Of a DNA stretch of 64,000 nucleotides, positions 44,101-53,638 are shown one piece after another. The notes beneath the pieces were generated by a model. The model saw nothing but the letters and a program-made list of their open reading frames with translations, did no database searches and had not been told where the DNA came from. The stretch covers positions 16,309 to 80,308 of the forward strand of contig JAHDWK010000031.1 in assembly GCA_023382655.1 (NCBI GenBank), in the 5' to 3' direction. Within the stretch, counting starts at the first letter, position 1. Each line of letters starts with the position of its first letter. The position numbers were made by a program, and so were the translations under genes. This DNA comes from Anaerolineae bacterium. Its GTDB lineage: Bacteria; Chloroflexota; Anaerolineae; Promineifilales; Promineifilaceae.

Positions 44101-46806
44101 ATGGCCACTGATCTACAACGGCCGTCCATCCACACCATCCCTGCCCTCGACCCGGCAAAGGAAACGGCCCTATTTGGCTACCACATTCCCTATCTGCCAG
44201 ATTTTCTGGCCGACCATACCCTGCTGGCGGAACGGCCGTCGGAGCAGTTGCAAGAGGTATACGGCCGTCTGGCCCGATTTGTCACCGGTCTACGCAAATG
44301 GCACGATTCCGCTTTTGCCCTGCGCTACCTGTCCCATCCTGAACAGGGGCGTGTTGACCTGGCCCTGGTGGGGCGGGTGACGGCCGTCAAATCCCGGGCG
44401 GCGCACCTGGCCGGCCAGGTGGCCGCCGACCTGGCCGTACATCTGACCACCTATGGCTTACCCGCAGTGCCCCTGACGGCCGATAATGACATGGACCCAT
44501 CCAACCTGCGTCGCTTCCTGTTTCCCTTCTCTGGCCCCTCCGTCATAGTTGAAGTGCGCCAGCAAGAGGCAATTGTACCCCTGCTAACCGTCCAGCAAGA
44601 GGCTTATGTCATTTACCCGTTCTGGCGGCCGGCTACCCCCTTTCTTGAGCCGTTTGAAACGTTGTTGCGCCAGCCGGCGACGACCGTCATCAACCTCTAC
44701 CTGGAACCCACCGATTTGAGTGACGCCGAAATGGAAGCGTTGTTTACCGCCGCCCACATTGCCGAGTCGGTGGCTGACCTGGAGCGGCGGGTCTATTCGG
44801 AAGCGTCTGCCCGCCGCCTGCGCGACCCCGGCGCAGAACTGGTGGGTCGCCTCTACAGCGCCTACCGCAAAACCCTGGACGAGCCGTTCATCCTGGTGGT
44901 GCAGGTAGCCAGCACGGACGCCAACACGGCCTGGACGGTGGCCCGCTCGCTGGGGGCAGGCATCACCGCCGGCCGTGATGACAGCAGCGACAATGACCAG
45001 GAACGCGCCCTGCCCGGTCAGGCCCAGACCATCGCTCCGCAAAACGATACCGAACTGGCCGCCGCTCGCCGCACGTTTACCACCCTCGTCCACTCTCCCT
45101 GGGGCCATTCCATCGCCACGCCGGGCAAGGAGCGGTTTCCTTATCTGGTGGGGGCGCGGGGGGCTGCGGCCGCTTTTCGCTTCCCCATCAGCGCACGCGG
45201 CGGCGTGCCCGGCATTGCCGTCAAACAACGCCCGCCCGATTTTGAGACGGGGCCGCGCCAGCCGGAAGCGGCCGCCGACGAACTGCACCTGGGCAATTAC
45301 CGGCGCGGCGGCGCGGTGACGGTGAAACTGAAGGCGCTCACCCGGCACGGCCTGATTACCGGTTTTACCGGCTCTGGCAAGACGAACACGATGCTCTACC
45401 TGCTGCACCAGCTGTGGACGCGCCATCACGTTCCCTTCCTGGTGATTGAAGCGGCCAAGAAGGAGTATCGTGGCCTGTTGGGGCAGCCGGGCTTCGACGA
45501 TATGCTCATTTTCACCCTGGGCGACGAGACGACGACGCCGTTTCGCCTGAATCCGTTTGAACTGCTGGACGGCGTGCGGCTGGAAGCGCACCTGGGCCGG
45601 CTGCAAACCTGTTTTGACGGTGCCTTGCCCCAATTCGGCATCCTGCCTTCCATCATTGCCGAGAGCCTGGAGCAGATTTACCGGGATAAGGGGTGGCACC
45701 TGACGGATCGCGGCGGGGCCGGCGACAAGCCGTTTCCGACGATGCGCGACATGTTCAATACAGCCATCAAAGTTTCCGAATCGCGGGGTTATGCCGGGGA
45801 AACATACCATAACATCCGGGCGGCCGTGGGCGGGCGCATTGGCGGGCTGCTCAGAGGGAGCAAGGGGCGCATGTTTGGCGTGCAGCGTTCGTATCCGCTG
45901 GATGTGTTGCTGGCACGGCCGTGCATCCTGGAACTCAACGACCTCAACGCCGACGACAAAGCCCTGACCATCATGTTCCTGTTGATGCTGCTACGCGCAT
46001 ACCGGGAACAGCATCCCGGCCACAGCTTGCAGCACGTTACCGTAGTAGAAGAGGCGCACAACGTGATGGGCAACGTCAAAGCCACCGGCCCGTCAGAAGT
46101 GGCGGCAGATACCAAAGGGCAGGCGGTGCAGGCGTTTGCCGATTTGCTGACCGAGGTACGGGCCTATGGCGAGGGCATTTTGATCGCCGACCAAAGCCCG
46201 GAAAAGCTGTTGCCGGACGCGGTGCGCAACACCAATTTGCAAATTGCGCACCAACTGCGTGATGCCAGAGATCGGGAAGCAATTGGCCGTGCCCTGATTA
46301 TGGACAAGGCGCAGCAAGATTACTTGGGCAAGCTCGCGGTGGGGGAAGCGGCCGTGTTCCTGACGGGCATGGAAAAGGCAACTTTTATGCAGGTACCGCT
46401 CTACAAGGACACGGCCGGGTTTGACTCGTTGCCCACAGACGCAGCGGTGCGGGAATGGATGCGGCCGTTTACCGGACAATACCTCACCGCCCATCTGCCC
46501 TTTGACGGCTGCCATTTTTGTGGCCATCCCTGTGACTTTGTGGAAGCAATAGAGCCGCAGACGCGGGAGCCGGAGTTACACGAGCAGTTTGTGGCTGCGC
46601 TCAAGGGGTTTGAGACACGCCCGTCGGCCGAACAGTGGCCGGAGAACTGGCTGGGGGTGGCAAAGGTGTGTGACACGGCCGCCCGGCAGGCTGGCCAGCC
46701 CCACCTGGACGCCGCCTACTGTTACCTGGCGCACGAAATTGATTTCCCCTTCACTGCCCACATGCGCCTGGAATTTGTGAAGGCGTTTGAAAAGATAAGT
46801 GGATAA
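44101..46806 (+). CDS. HerA/FtsK-type ATPase (DUF87-like) with Cys-rich C-terminal motif
   Basis: 901 aa. The ATPase core has Walker A LITGFTGSGKTNTMLYLLHQ (near 418-437) and Walker B HVTVVEEAHNVM (near 645-656), then LIADQSPEKLLPDAVRNTNL and HQLRDARDREAIGRAL, the sensor/arginine-finger region of HerA-like hexameric translocases. The N-terminal 400 residues are a long extension; no NurA partner gene is visible. CHFCGHPC near 804-811 is a compact Cys/His cluster that probably binds zinc, in keeping with the neighbours. It may pump DNA, or like VirB4/TraG relatives drive protein export; the membrane context favours the latter as inference. Confidence 0.88.
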   Translation: MATDLQRPSIHTIPALDPAKETALFGYHIPYLPDFLADHTLLAERPSEQLQEVYGRLARFVTGLRKWHDSAFALRYLSHPEQGRVDLALVGRVTAVKSRAAHLAGQVAADLAVHLTTYGLPAVPLTADNDMDPSNLRRFLFPFSGPSVIVEVRQQEAIVPLLTVQQEAYVIYPFWRPATPFLEPFETLLRQPATTVINLYLEPTDLSDAEMEALFTAAHIAESVADLERRVYSEASARRLRDPGAELVGRLYSAYRKTLDEPFILVVQVASTDANTAWTVARSLGAGITAGRDDSSDNDQERALPGQAQTIAPQNDTELAAARRTFTTLVHSPWGHSIATPGKERFPYLVGARGAAAAFRFPISARGGVPGIAVKQRPPDFETGPRQPEAAADELHLGNYRRGGAVTVKLKALTRHGLITGFTGSGKTNTMLYLLHQLWTRHHVPFLVIEAAKKEYRGLLGQPGFDDMLIFTLGDETTTPFRLNPFELLDGVRLEAHLGRLQTCFDGALPQFGILPSIIAESLEQIYRDKGWHLTDRGGAGDKPFPTMRDMFNTAIKVSESRGYAGETYHNIRAAVGGRIGGLLRGSKGRMFGVQRSYPLDVLLARPCILELNDLNADDKALTIMFLLMLLRAYREQHPGHSLQHVTVVEEAHNVMGNVKATGPSEVAADTKGQAVQAFADLLTEVRAYGEGILIADQSPEKLLPDAVRNTNLQIAHQLRDARDREAIGRALIMDKAQQDYLGKLAVGEAAVFLTGMEKATFMQVPLYKDTAGFDSLPTDAAVREWMRPFTGQYLTAHLPFDGCHFCGHPCDFVEAIEPQTREPELHEQFVAALKGFETRPSAEQWPENWLGVAKVCDTAARQAGQPHLDAAYCYLAHEIDFPFTAHMRLEFVKAFEKISG

Positions 46807-46829
46807 GTGATTGATACCAGGAGGGTATG

Positions 46830-47286
46830 ATGAATACGATTCAATGTCAGAATTGCGAGGCGGAGAATCTAGGGACGGTGGATTTTTGTAAGCAGTGTGG
46901 CCGCAGGCTGGAGCGGGCGGCCGTGACCGACCCGCCTCCCTCTAACACCCCACCGCCAATCGCGCCGCCACGAATGGGCACGGCCGTGTCGCCTTCCTCA
47001 GTCCGCGTGGAAAGCAAGTTTGCCGCCCTACGCGGCATCGCCGCCCTCTGCCGTCTGCTGGCATACATTTTTGCCGGCCTGACGGCATTGGGTGGTATTG
47101 CCGGCTTTTTTGGTTGGCCTCACCGATTCTTTTTTTACGGCCCTGTGCCTGCTGGTTGGCTCGCTCATCTGGGCTGGGATCGTTTACGTCTTCTGGCGGG
47201 TGATTGGCGAAGGCATCTCGGTGCTGCTGGATATTGAGGAAAACACAGGGCGCACGGCCGTGCTTTTAGAACAAAACAGAGAGTAG
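46830..47286 (+). pseudogene. Zinc-ribbon membrane protein split by a frameshift
   Basis: From ATG 46830 (or 46827) the frame gives zinc ribbon IQCQNCEAENLGTVDFCKQC, a Pro-rich linker and ALCRLLAYIFAGLTALGGIAG, then loses sense near 47107-47115 and stops at 47237. The next frame continues naturally as LVGLTDSFFTALCLLVGSLI through WRVIGEGISVLLDIEENTG to TAG at 47286. Removing one T in the run CTTTTTTGG restores a single protein of about 151 aa with two TM helices. Either a sequencing/assembly error in the homopolymer, a real inactivation or slippage-based expression explains this. I consider the error or slippage more likely because both halves are conserved-looking. Confidence 0.7.
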
Positions 47287-47291
47287 AGCAA

Positions 47292-47897
47292 ATGAGCGAT
47301 ATAAGCGACATAAAGGAAACGGACAAAACCCCAGAATCCGCACAAAACAACCTGGACATGATAAAGATTCAGGCGGCCATGCGTGGAGAGAAGGAACAAC
47401 AGGCGAAAGTGCTTCAAGAAGATTTGAAGCAGTTTGATAACAGGCCGAAACCACCCCGGGTTGAAGCGGCAATGCAGAGTGAACAAAAGCCAATCTTGCC
47501 AGTAAACGAAGGAGTTCACTGGCAAGATAAAGGTATTGTGGATGTTCCTACAGCCGATTTGCCCTGGCCGGAAGACGTTCACGGGCCACAGGATTTTGAT
47601 CATCACATTTCTTATCCAGAAGCAGTTCAGGCGACTTATGAGTTGCAGCGGATGAAACCGCTCATTGAACAAGGTTACACCAGGGATGATTTTGCGCAGG
47701 CAGATCGAATTCAAGGTGTAGATTATGCCAACGGCCGTCAGCAAGTTTACGACCTGTTTTACGGTAGTAATGCCATTACGCTAGACAAGGATGGCAACAA
47801 CTACGACATTGTGAATGGCCGTCATCGCATCTTCGTGGCCAAAGAACAAGGGCTTGATTCCATTCCTGCCCATGTTCGAGAGAAGATAGCTCAATAA
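47292..47897 (+). CDS. ParB/sulfiredoxin-like domain protein
   Basis: 201 aa. The N-terminal 100 residues are polar and helical. The C-terminal half ends NYDIVNGRHRIFVAKEQGLD and SIPAHVREK, the G-R-H-R signature of ParB/Srx-like domains, which in other contexts bind or cut nucleic acid or carry ATP-dependent reactions. ALTHOUGH ParB proper also has an HTH, none is seen here. It is the only member of the array without zinc ribbon or TM helices apart from two small proteins. It starts 5 bases after the preceding stop. Could be a regulator or a toxin-like domain. Confidence 0.6.
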   Translation: MSDISDIKETDKTPESAQNNLDMIKIQAAMRGEKEQQAKVLQEDLKQFDNRPKPPRVEAAMQSEQKPILPVNEGVHWQDKGIVDVPTADLPWPEDVHGPQDFDHHISYPEAVQATYELQRMKPLIEQGYTRDDFAQADRIQGVDYANGRQQVYDLFYGSNAITLDKDGNNYDIVNGRHRIFVAKEQGLDSIPAHVREKIAQ

Positions 47898-47916
47898 CGG
47901 CATCAGGAGTCTGCAA

Positions 47917-48954
47917 ATGTATTGCGGAGCTTGTGGAAATGAGATTCCCAAAAACAGTCGTTTCTGCCCGTATTGCGGACACTCTACTGCCGTCGAACCA
48001 CCTGTGCCCCATGTCGGCCAGGAAACACCAGGTAACACTCAATTAAGCCAACAAGAAACAGGATTTCAAACGTATTTTTCATCTATGACTTTTGTACGAG
48101 AGGAGGCATATATTAGACAAGACCAGCAACGTCAGGCCATACAGATCCAGTGGTCGCCTGTTATTTTTGAACTTATAGAAGTGCTTGGCAAAAGCACCTG
48201 GGGAGAAGGCCGATATACTGTCGTAAAGCCTGAACTGTCCGCAGTATGGATGGTCGTGCATTTTAGTGGCTCAAAAAGCGAGCAGTTGTATGTCATCTTA
48301 GATTCTGAAGAAGTGGACATTGACGCTTTTTTATCTACCGGACAGCCACTACCGAACCAATTAGTGACTGCCCACAGCTTCCAAATTGTCGGGGTAGAAG
48401 AATCTAGTGCCGAGCTATCTCAATCTGACCTGCAGAGAAAGCTGGTTATTGCTCAGCAACATGGATTTAATAAGGAAGCCTTGCCTGACGAGATTGAAAA
48501 AGCCCTTGAACCTTTCCCGTACCAGATTGGGGAATATGATAGAAGACCATGGTGGAAAAGTGCGTTGTTTGCATTAGGAGGCCCTGCTACGACACTGCTG
48601 GCAGTGTTGTGTTTAGCAGGTGTCGTATCAATCATTGTTCAGAGTTCCTTATTTTCAATCGAGGGGCTTGGTGCAGTTTTGCTTGTTCTGGTGAGCATTC
48701 CTTTTTTAATTGCCAGTATTTTAGCTACCCGGACCACGAGTTTTGGTAGGCGGTTTAACAAATTACCGAAGAGAGAAAAGCGCAAGGCATTTATTGCAAT
48801 TTTGCCGGGTATGGCACTGTTGGCTTACTTCTCTATTGCCTTTGTAATTGCGATCTTCGTACTAATTTTCATTTTACCCTTTTTAGGAGGTCAATCTGAG
48901 GATGCAAAAGTAAGGAGTGCTGTTGATAAGGAATTGAGATCTCGTGGTTTATGA
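47917..48954 (+). CDS. Zinc-ribbon protein with C-terminal membrane segments
   Basis: 345 aa. Zinc ribbon MYCGACGNEIPKNSRFCPYC, a linker, a predicted alpha/beta domain of about 150 residues (WSPVIFELIEVLGKSTWGEG, then VWMVVHFSGSK) and three TM helices (FALGGPATTLLAVLCLAGVV; LGAVLLVLVSIPFLIASILA; ILPGMALLAYFSIAFVIAIF). No family recognised. The gene is more AT-rich than the following ones, which may mean a different origin. Confidence 0.75.
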   Translation: MYCGACGNEIPKNSRFCPYCGHSTAVEPPVPHVGQETPGNTQLSQQETGFQTYFSSMTFVREEAYIRQDQQRQAIQIQWSPVIFELIEVLGKSTWGEGRYTVVKPELSAVWMVVHFSGSKSEQLYVILDSEEVDIDAFLSTGQPLPNQLVTAHSFQIVGVEESSAELSQSDLQRKLVIAQQHGFNKEALPDEIEKALEPFPYQIGEYDRRPWWKSALFALGGPATTLLAVLCLAGVVSIIVQSSLFSIEGLGAVLLVLVSIPFLIASILATRTTSFGRRFNKLPKREKRKAFIAILPGMALLAYFSIAFVIAIFVLIFILPFLGGQSEDAKVRSAVDKELRSRGL

Positions 48955-49013
48955 CCGAGCCTGGTCAGCTGAATGCAAACAGCGGTATTACCTATGCTGT
49001 TGGGTGAATAATA

Positions 49014-51398
49014 ATGATAGGACAGTCCGACACTAATCAATGCCCTGAATGTAAACGTGAGTTGGTGGGCCAGCATAATTTTTGCCCTTATTGTGGTTAT
49101 GATATGCGCGGGAAACCGGCAACGGCCGTCCCCCCACCCTCGTCCCCACCAACCGCGCCACCTCCGCCGCCCAGCGCCACGCCCACACCTGCCAAAACAA
49201 AAACGGCCGTCTCCCGTTCCGCCCCTCGCCGCTTCCAACTCTTCAACCTACGCGCCCTTTGGGGCCTCTTTGATCTGGTCGCCGTTCCCCTGCTCGTCAT
49301 CCTGGCCGTGCTGGTCATCCGTTCCGGCAGCGGCCTGCGGGCGCCGCTGCCGCCACTAGCCTGCGACAACCTGGACGCGGCCGCCTTTACGCCCACCAAG
49401 TTTGAACGCGGCCTGGGCGGCGAATTGGGCGAAGATACCCTTTTTGTCGCCAATACCGAATATCTCATCCAGAGCGTCCTGGTGGTGCCCCAAAACCGCC
49501 GTTTGTTGGTGCAGCCGGGCGCCCGCCTGGAATTTGAGGAAGACGCCGGCATTGAGGTGCAGGGCGCCCTTTACGTCTGCGGCAGCCAGAAAGAGCCGGT
49601 CACCTTGACCGCCGCCGCCGGTAAACCGGGCAGTTGGCAGGGGATTCGTTTCCTGAACGCCGATGATAGCGCCGTTATCGCCCACGCCCTGGTCCAGTTT
49701 GCCGGCGATCGCGCCCTCTACCTGGAAAATAGCGCGCCTACCCTGCTGGACATGAAAATTGCCAACAGCAGCGGCTTCCCTATCAGCAGCGACGGCAGCC
49801 AGATGCCCCGCCTGCTGGACGGCGTGGAGTTTGACAGGAACCCGTTTGATGGGATTGAGATTCGCGGCGGGCAAACGGCCGATAAACAAACAATCACCTG
49901 GCCCAATCAGGGCTTCGTCTACGTCGTCTCCGGCCCGCTGACGATTGGCGAAAACAGTACCCTCACCATTGAACCGGGCACAAACGTCAAATTCTGGTAC
50001 GCTGGGCGCGGCGATTTCCCCGGCCTGCGTGTGCACGGCCTGCTTAAGGCAGAAAGAGTCAATTTTACGTCGGTGTATGACGGCCGTAACGAAGTCGGCG
50101 GCGTCACATACCAGGAAGCGCGCGACCCGCAGCCCGGCGATTGGTCCGGCCTGACCCTTGACAACAGCAGCAGCCAGTCCTATCTGCGCCAGGTGGAGGT
50201 GCGCTATGCCGGCCAGGGCCAGGGGGCCATCTCCTTCCACCAAAGTTCGCCCGAATTAACCGGCGTCACCATCCAGGATAGTGCCTGGTATCCCTTGAGC
50301 GCCGACGCCGATTCCTTCCCCACCCTGGCCCAAATCACCCTGCGGGATAATGACCCTGGCGACGCCCTGGAAGTGCGCGGTGGCTCGGCCGTCACCGGGC
50401 GGCAGCAATACACCTGGTCCCGGCTGGGCGGCGAGGCGCAAATCGTGCGCCTCATTCGCGGTTCGGTCACTGTTGAACCGGAAGCCACCCTGGTGATCGA
50501 ACCCGGCGTGGTCATCAAATTTGAGCCACAAAGCCGGCTGGTCATCCGGGGGACGTTGGCCGCAGTGGGCGGCGAGCGGGAGAACCAACAGATCATTTTT
50601 ACCTCGCTGCGTGACGATGACTATGGCGGCGTCACGGACAAAAATACCGGCCCGCAAGACCCACGCGGTTGGGATGGCCTGGTGTTTGACCAGGCCGACG
50701 ATAATTCCATCCTGCAAAATGCTCTGGTGCGTTACGGGTCGGTGGCTTTTAACGAGGCCACGCCCCGCCTGCAAAACGTGACCATCCGCGACAGTGAATC
50801 GGCGCCCTTGTGGGCCACGCCCAACGCCGCGCCCACCCTCAATAACGTGCAGCTGCGGGACAACGCTATGAACGGCCTGGCTATTGCCGGCGGTACGCTC
50901 AATACCGACCAGACGTGGGCACCCTTGAGCAACGGCAATGAACCGCTGGTGCGCATTCTCACCGGCGGCGTGACGGTGGCCGAGGGATCCACGTTGCAAA
51001 TTGAGCCTGGCGTCATCATCAAGGCAGATGACGACGGCCGTCTGGTCATCAATGGCGGTCTGCTGGCGCGCGGAGACGGTGGCCGGCCCATTGTCTTTAC
51101 CTCCCTACACGACGATAGCCAGGGCGGCGACACCAACCAGAAATTGCAGGAAGCACGGGCCGATGACTGGCCCGGCCTGGAAATTAGCGCCCGCGCCAAT
51201 GTCGTGTTGGGCGACGCCGCCATTTATTTTGCCCGCGATGGCCTCTTTTTACGTGGCGGCGTTAACCCGACAGCGCCTGGCCCCCTGCGCCTGGTCAATG
51301 GCGTCCACGCCGTCCGCTGTGATGGCCCGTCTGAAGTGCCCCCGGCCATTGTGGCCCAGGGCAATGAGGTGAACGATCTGCAATGTCCGACCCGGTAG
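49014..51398 (+). CDS. Zinc-ribbon/TM protein with large extracellular beta-helix repeats
   Basis: 794 aa. Zinc ribbon QCPECKRELVGQHNFCPYCG (about 9-30), a Pro-rich linker, one TM helix (LVAVPLLVILAVLVIRSGSG, about 87-106), then over 680 extracytoplasmic residues. These contain about three and a half repeats of some 160 residues marked by LTIEPGTNVKF, LVIEPGVVIKF and LQIEPGVIIKA, each followed by LxxxGxLxAxG and IxFTSLxDD. This is the right-handed parallel beta-helix type used in surface adhesins and sugar-active proteins. The 3' end overlaps the FHA-ABC gene by 16 bases. Confidence 0.82.
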   Translation: MIGQSDTNQCPECKRELVGQHNFCPYCGYDMRGKPATAVPPPSSPPTAPPPPPSATPTPAKTKTAVSRSAPRRFQLFNLRALWGLFDLVAVPLLVILAVLVIRSGSGLRAPLPPLACDNLDAAAFTPTKFERGLGGELGEDTLFVANTEYLIQSVLVVPQNRRLLVQPGARLEFEEDAGIEVQGALYVCGSQKEPVTLTAAAGKPGSWQGIRFLNADDSAVIAHALVQFAGDRALYLENSAPTLLDMKIANSSGFPISSDGSQMPRLLDGVEFDRNPFDGIEIRGGQTADKQTITWPNQGFVYVVSGPLTIGENSTLTIEPGTNVKFWYAGRGDFPGLRVHGLLKAERVNFTSVYDGRNEVGGVTYQEARDPQPGDWSGLTLDNSSSQSYLRQVEVRYAGQGQGAISFHQSSPELTGVTIQDSAWYPLSADADSFPTLAQITLRDNDPGDALEVRGGSAVTGRQQYTWSRLGGEAQIVRLIRGSVTVEPEATLVIEPGVVIKFEPQSRLVIRGTLAAVGGERENQQIIFTSLRDDDYGGVTDKNTGPQDPRGWDGLVFDQADDNSILQNALVRYGSVAFNEATPRLQNVTIRDSESAPLWATPNAAPTLNNVQLRDNAMNGLAIAGGTLNTDQTWAPLSNGNEPLVRILTGGVTVAEGSTLQIEPGVIIKADDDGRLVINGGLLARGDGGRPIVFTSLHDDSQGGDTNQKLQEARADDWPGLEISARANVVLGDAAIYFARDGLFLRGGVNPTAPGPLRLVNGVHAVRCDGPSEVPPAIVAQGNEVNDLQCPTR

Positions 51399-53635
51399 CC
51401 ACCTTAACCTGTCTCAATTGCTGGCAGCCGGTAACGGCCGTCGGATCACAGTTTTGCCCGGTGTGTGGCGTACACCTGGGTGAGTGGCTGGCAACGACCG
51501 TGCCGCCGCCTGACCCCACGACCGCCAACCTGATTGCCCTGCACCGGTCGCCCATTACCATTGGTCGGGGGGCGGATAACGACGTGCGGCTAAACCATCC
51601 GGCCGTCTCCGAACGCCACACCCGGCTGGAGTGGCGGGCGGAAAGTGGCGTCTGGTTCGTGGTGGACGAGGCCAGCGCCAGAGGTACGTTCATCAACTAC
51701 CGGCAGGTGTCCCATGGCCCGGAAGGGCAAGCCATCCAACCGGCCACCGATACACTCTGGATCGCTCCTTACGCCTTCCGCCTGGCCGGTGATGAACAGT
51801 CGCCGTCGCCAACCTCCCACTTTGAACCGGCGCATCTACGCCTGGATACGCAAAATCTGGTGCGGACGGTGAAACATGCAGGCACAGGCAAAACCACGCC
51901 CATTCTCAACCTGGAAACGACGCCGCTTTCCTTCCGGCCGGGAGAATTTACGGCGCTGGTGGGCGGCAGTGGCGCGGGCAAAACGACGTTGATGAAGGCA
52001 TTGCTGGGGTTAGAGGTGGCACAGCAGGGAACAGTGTACGTGAGTGGGCGGCCGTTTATTGAAAACGGTCAGTCGCAACGTTTTGCCGCCATGCATACCG
52101 TCGTCGGCTATGTGCCCCAGGATGACATTGTCCACCGGGAACTGACGCCACTGGAAGCGCTGGATTACGTGGCCCGCTTCCGCCTCTCGCCTGACCTGAG
52201 CCGGGAAGAACGGCTGGCGTATATCCAGGAAACGCTGGCGACGGTGGAACTATGGCCGCACCGGCACAAATTGATTCGCCAGTTGAGCGGCGGCCAGCGC
52301 AAACGGGTGAACATTGCCCTGGAACTGCTGGCCCAACCCCGGCTGCTTTTCCTGGATGAACCCACCTCTGGCCTGGACCCTGGCCTGGACCTGGCCATGA
52401 TGGAACTGCTGCGCCACTGGGCCACGGATCCGGCCGACCCGCGCACCATCATCCTGGTGACGCACGCCACGGAGAACGTGACCGCCTGTAAATACGTGGC
52501 TTTCCTGGCTCCCGGCGGTTACGTGGCCTATTTTGGCCCGCCGCAAAAGGCGCTGGCCTTTTTTGGCGTCAACCGCTTTGCCGAGATTTACCGGCTGGTG
52601 GGGCAATACCAGCCGCCGGGAATGGCCGCTGCGCCGAACGGAGATAACGATGGCGCAGCACCGCCTGACGTACAGGAATTGGTGAACCGCTTTCAGGCGT
52701 CCAGAGACCATTTTCAATTTGTGGAATCGCGGCGGTTGGCAGAGTCGGCCGTTTCGCCCCAAACCGATGCCCCGCCGTCCAGACCGGCCAATCGCCTGTT
52801 CCATGTAGACGCGGCCACCCGCCAGCGCTTCGGCCGGCAATTGGGCGTTCTCACCGGCCGATACTTCAAACTGATTCGCCGTGACCGGATGAACTTTATG
52901 GTCATGCTGGCTCAGGGGTTACTGGTGGCCGGGCTGCTGCTGGCCGTGGCCCGGCCGGACACCTTCCAGGTCAAAGGAGCGGAAAATGCGCAGACGGTGC
53001 TGTTTATCATGGCCTGCGCCGCCGTCTGGTTGGGCATTCTCAACGCCACCAAGGAGATTGTGAAGGAGCAGGACATTTACGGCCGTGAACGTCGCTATGG
53101 TCTAAACGCCGCCGCTTACGTCCTGTCCAAACTGCTGGTGCTGGCGGCCATTGGCGCGTTCCAGATGGGCACGCTGCTGTTCATCACCAGTTGGCAGATT
53201 ACGTTCCCCGGCCAGGGGGCGCTGACCGGCTGGTCGCCCGCCTGGCTGGAGTGGTTTATCACGCTGGAACTGGCGCTGATGGCCGGGTTGGCGTTGGGCT
53301 TGTTCCTGTCGGCCAGTACAAGGACAGTGGATGCGGCAACGGCCGTGATGTTTGTCTTGCTGCTGATCCAGGTGATGTTTGCCGGGCTGTTCTTCCAGGA
53401 TGCTGCCTGGGCCGACGTTTTGTCTAACTTTACCTTTAGCCGTTGGGCGCTGGAAGGGGTGGGCACGACGGCCGATTTGAACGGCTTGCTGGCCGGGGTG
53501 GGCGGCGCCAGTTACCGGCCGGACGCCGCTTATACCTTCACCCCGCTGCACCTGCTGGCGCGCTGGGGCGTTTTGTTTGGGTACGTGGTTTTGTTTACGG
53601 TCGTGGCCAGCCTGCAACAGGCGCGCAAGAGGTAA
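51383..53635 (+). CDS. Zinc-ribbon/FHA/ABC transporter (ABCG-like half transporter)
   Basis: 750 aa. Order: zinc ribbon CLNCWQPVTAVGSQFCPVCG (about 9-28), FHA domain with ITIGRGADNDVRLNHPAVSE and RH (about 53-75) that binds phosphothreonine, ABC ATPase with Walker A LVGGSGAGKTTLMKALLG (about 192-209), signature LSGGQRKRVNIALELL and Walker B LLFLDEPTSGLDP, then an ABC2-type membrane domain with six helices (about 505-745). The layout resembles ABCG proteins and FHA-ABC fusions of Chloroflexota and Actinobacteria. FHA suggests control by a Ser/Thr kinase, for which the protein at 4712-7999 is one candidate. It probably exports a lipid or a component of the array. Confidence 0.92.
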   Translation: MSDPVATLTCLNCWQPVTAVGSQFCPVCGVHLGEWLATTVPPPDPTTANLIALHRSPITIGRGADNDVRLNHPAVSERHTRLEWRAESGVWFVVDEASARGTFINYRQVSHGPEGQAIQPATDTLWIAPYAFRLAGDEQSPSPTSHFEPAHLRLDTQNLVRTVKHAGTGKTTPILNLETTPLSFRPGEFTALVGGSGAGKTTLMKALLGLEVAQQGTVYVSGRPFIENGQSQRFAAMHTVVGYVPQDDIVHRELTPLEALDYVARFRLSPDLSREERLAYIQETLATVELWPHRHKLIRQLSGGQRKRVNIALELLAQPRLLFLDEPTSGLDPGLDLAMMELLRHWATDPADPRTIILVTHATENVTACKYVAFLAPGGYVAYFGPPQKALAFFGVNRFAEIYRLVGQYQPPGMAAAPNGDNDGAAPPDVQELVNRFQASRDHFQFVESRRLAESAVSPQTDAPPSRPANRLFHVDAATRQRFGRQLGVLTGRYFKLIRRDRMNFMVMLAQGLLVAGLLLAVARPDTFQVKGAENAQTVLFIMACAAVWLGILNATKEIVKEQDIYGRERRYGLNAAAYVLSKLLVLAAIGAFQMGTLLFITSWQITFPGQGALTGWSPAWLEWFITLELALMAGLALGLFLSASTRTVDAATAVMFVLLLIQVMFAGLFFQDAAWADVLSNFTFSRWALEGVGTTADLNGLLAGVGGASYRPDAAYTFTPLHLLARWGVLFGYVVLFTVVASLQQARKR

Positions 53636-53638
53636 ATT

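Noticed and set aside
44584..45810. A 408-codon minus-strand frame opposite the HerA-type gene.
   Set aside because: It is antisense to clear Walker motifs and arises from high third-position GC; its translation has no recognisable domain.
47292..47897. A chromosome-partitioning ParB protein.
   Set aside because: Only the Srx-like signature is present; no HTH domain, ParA gene or parS-like site was found.
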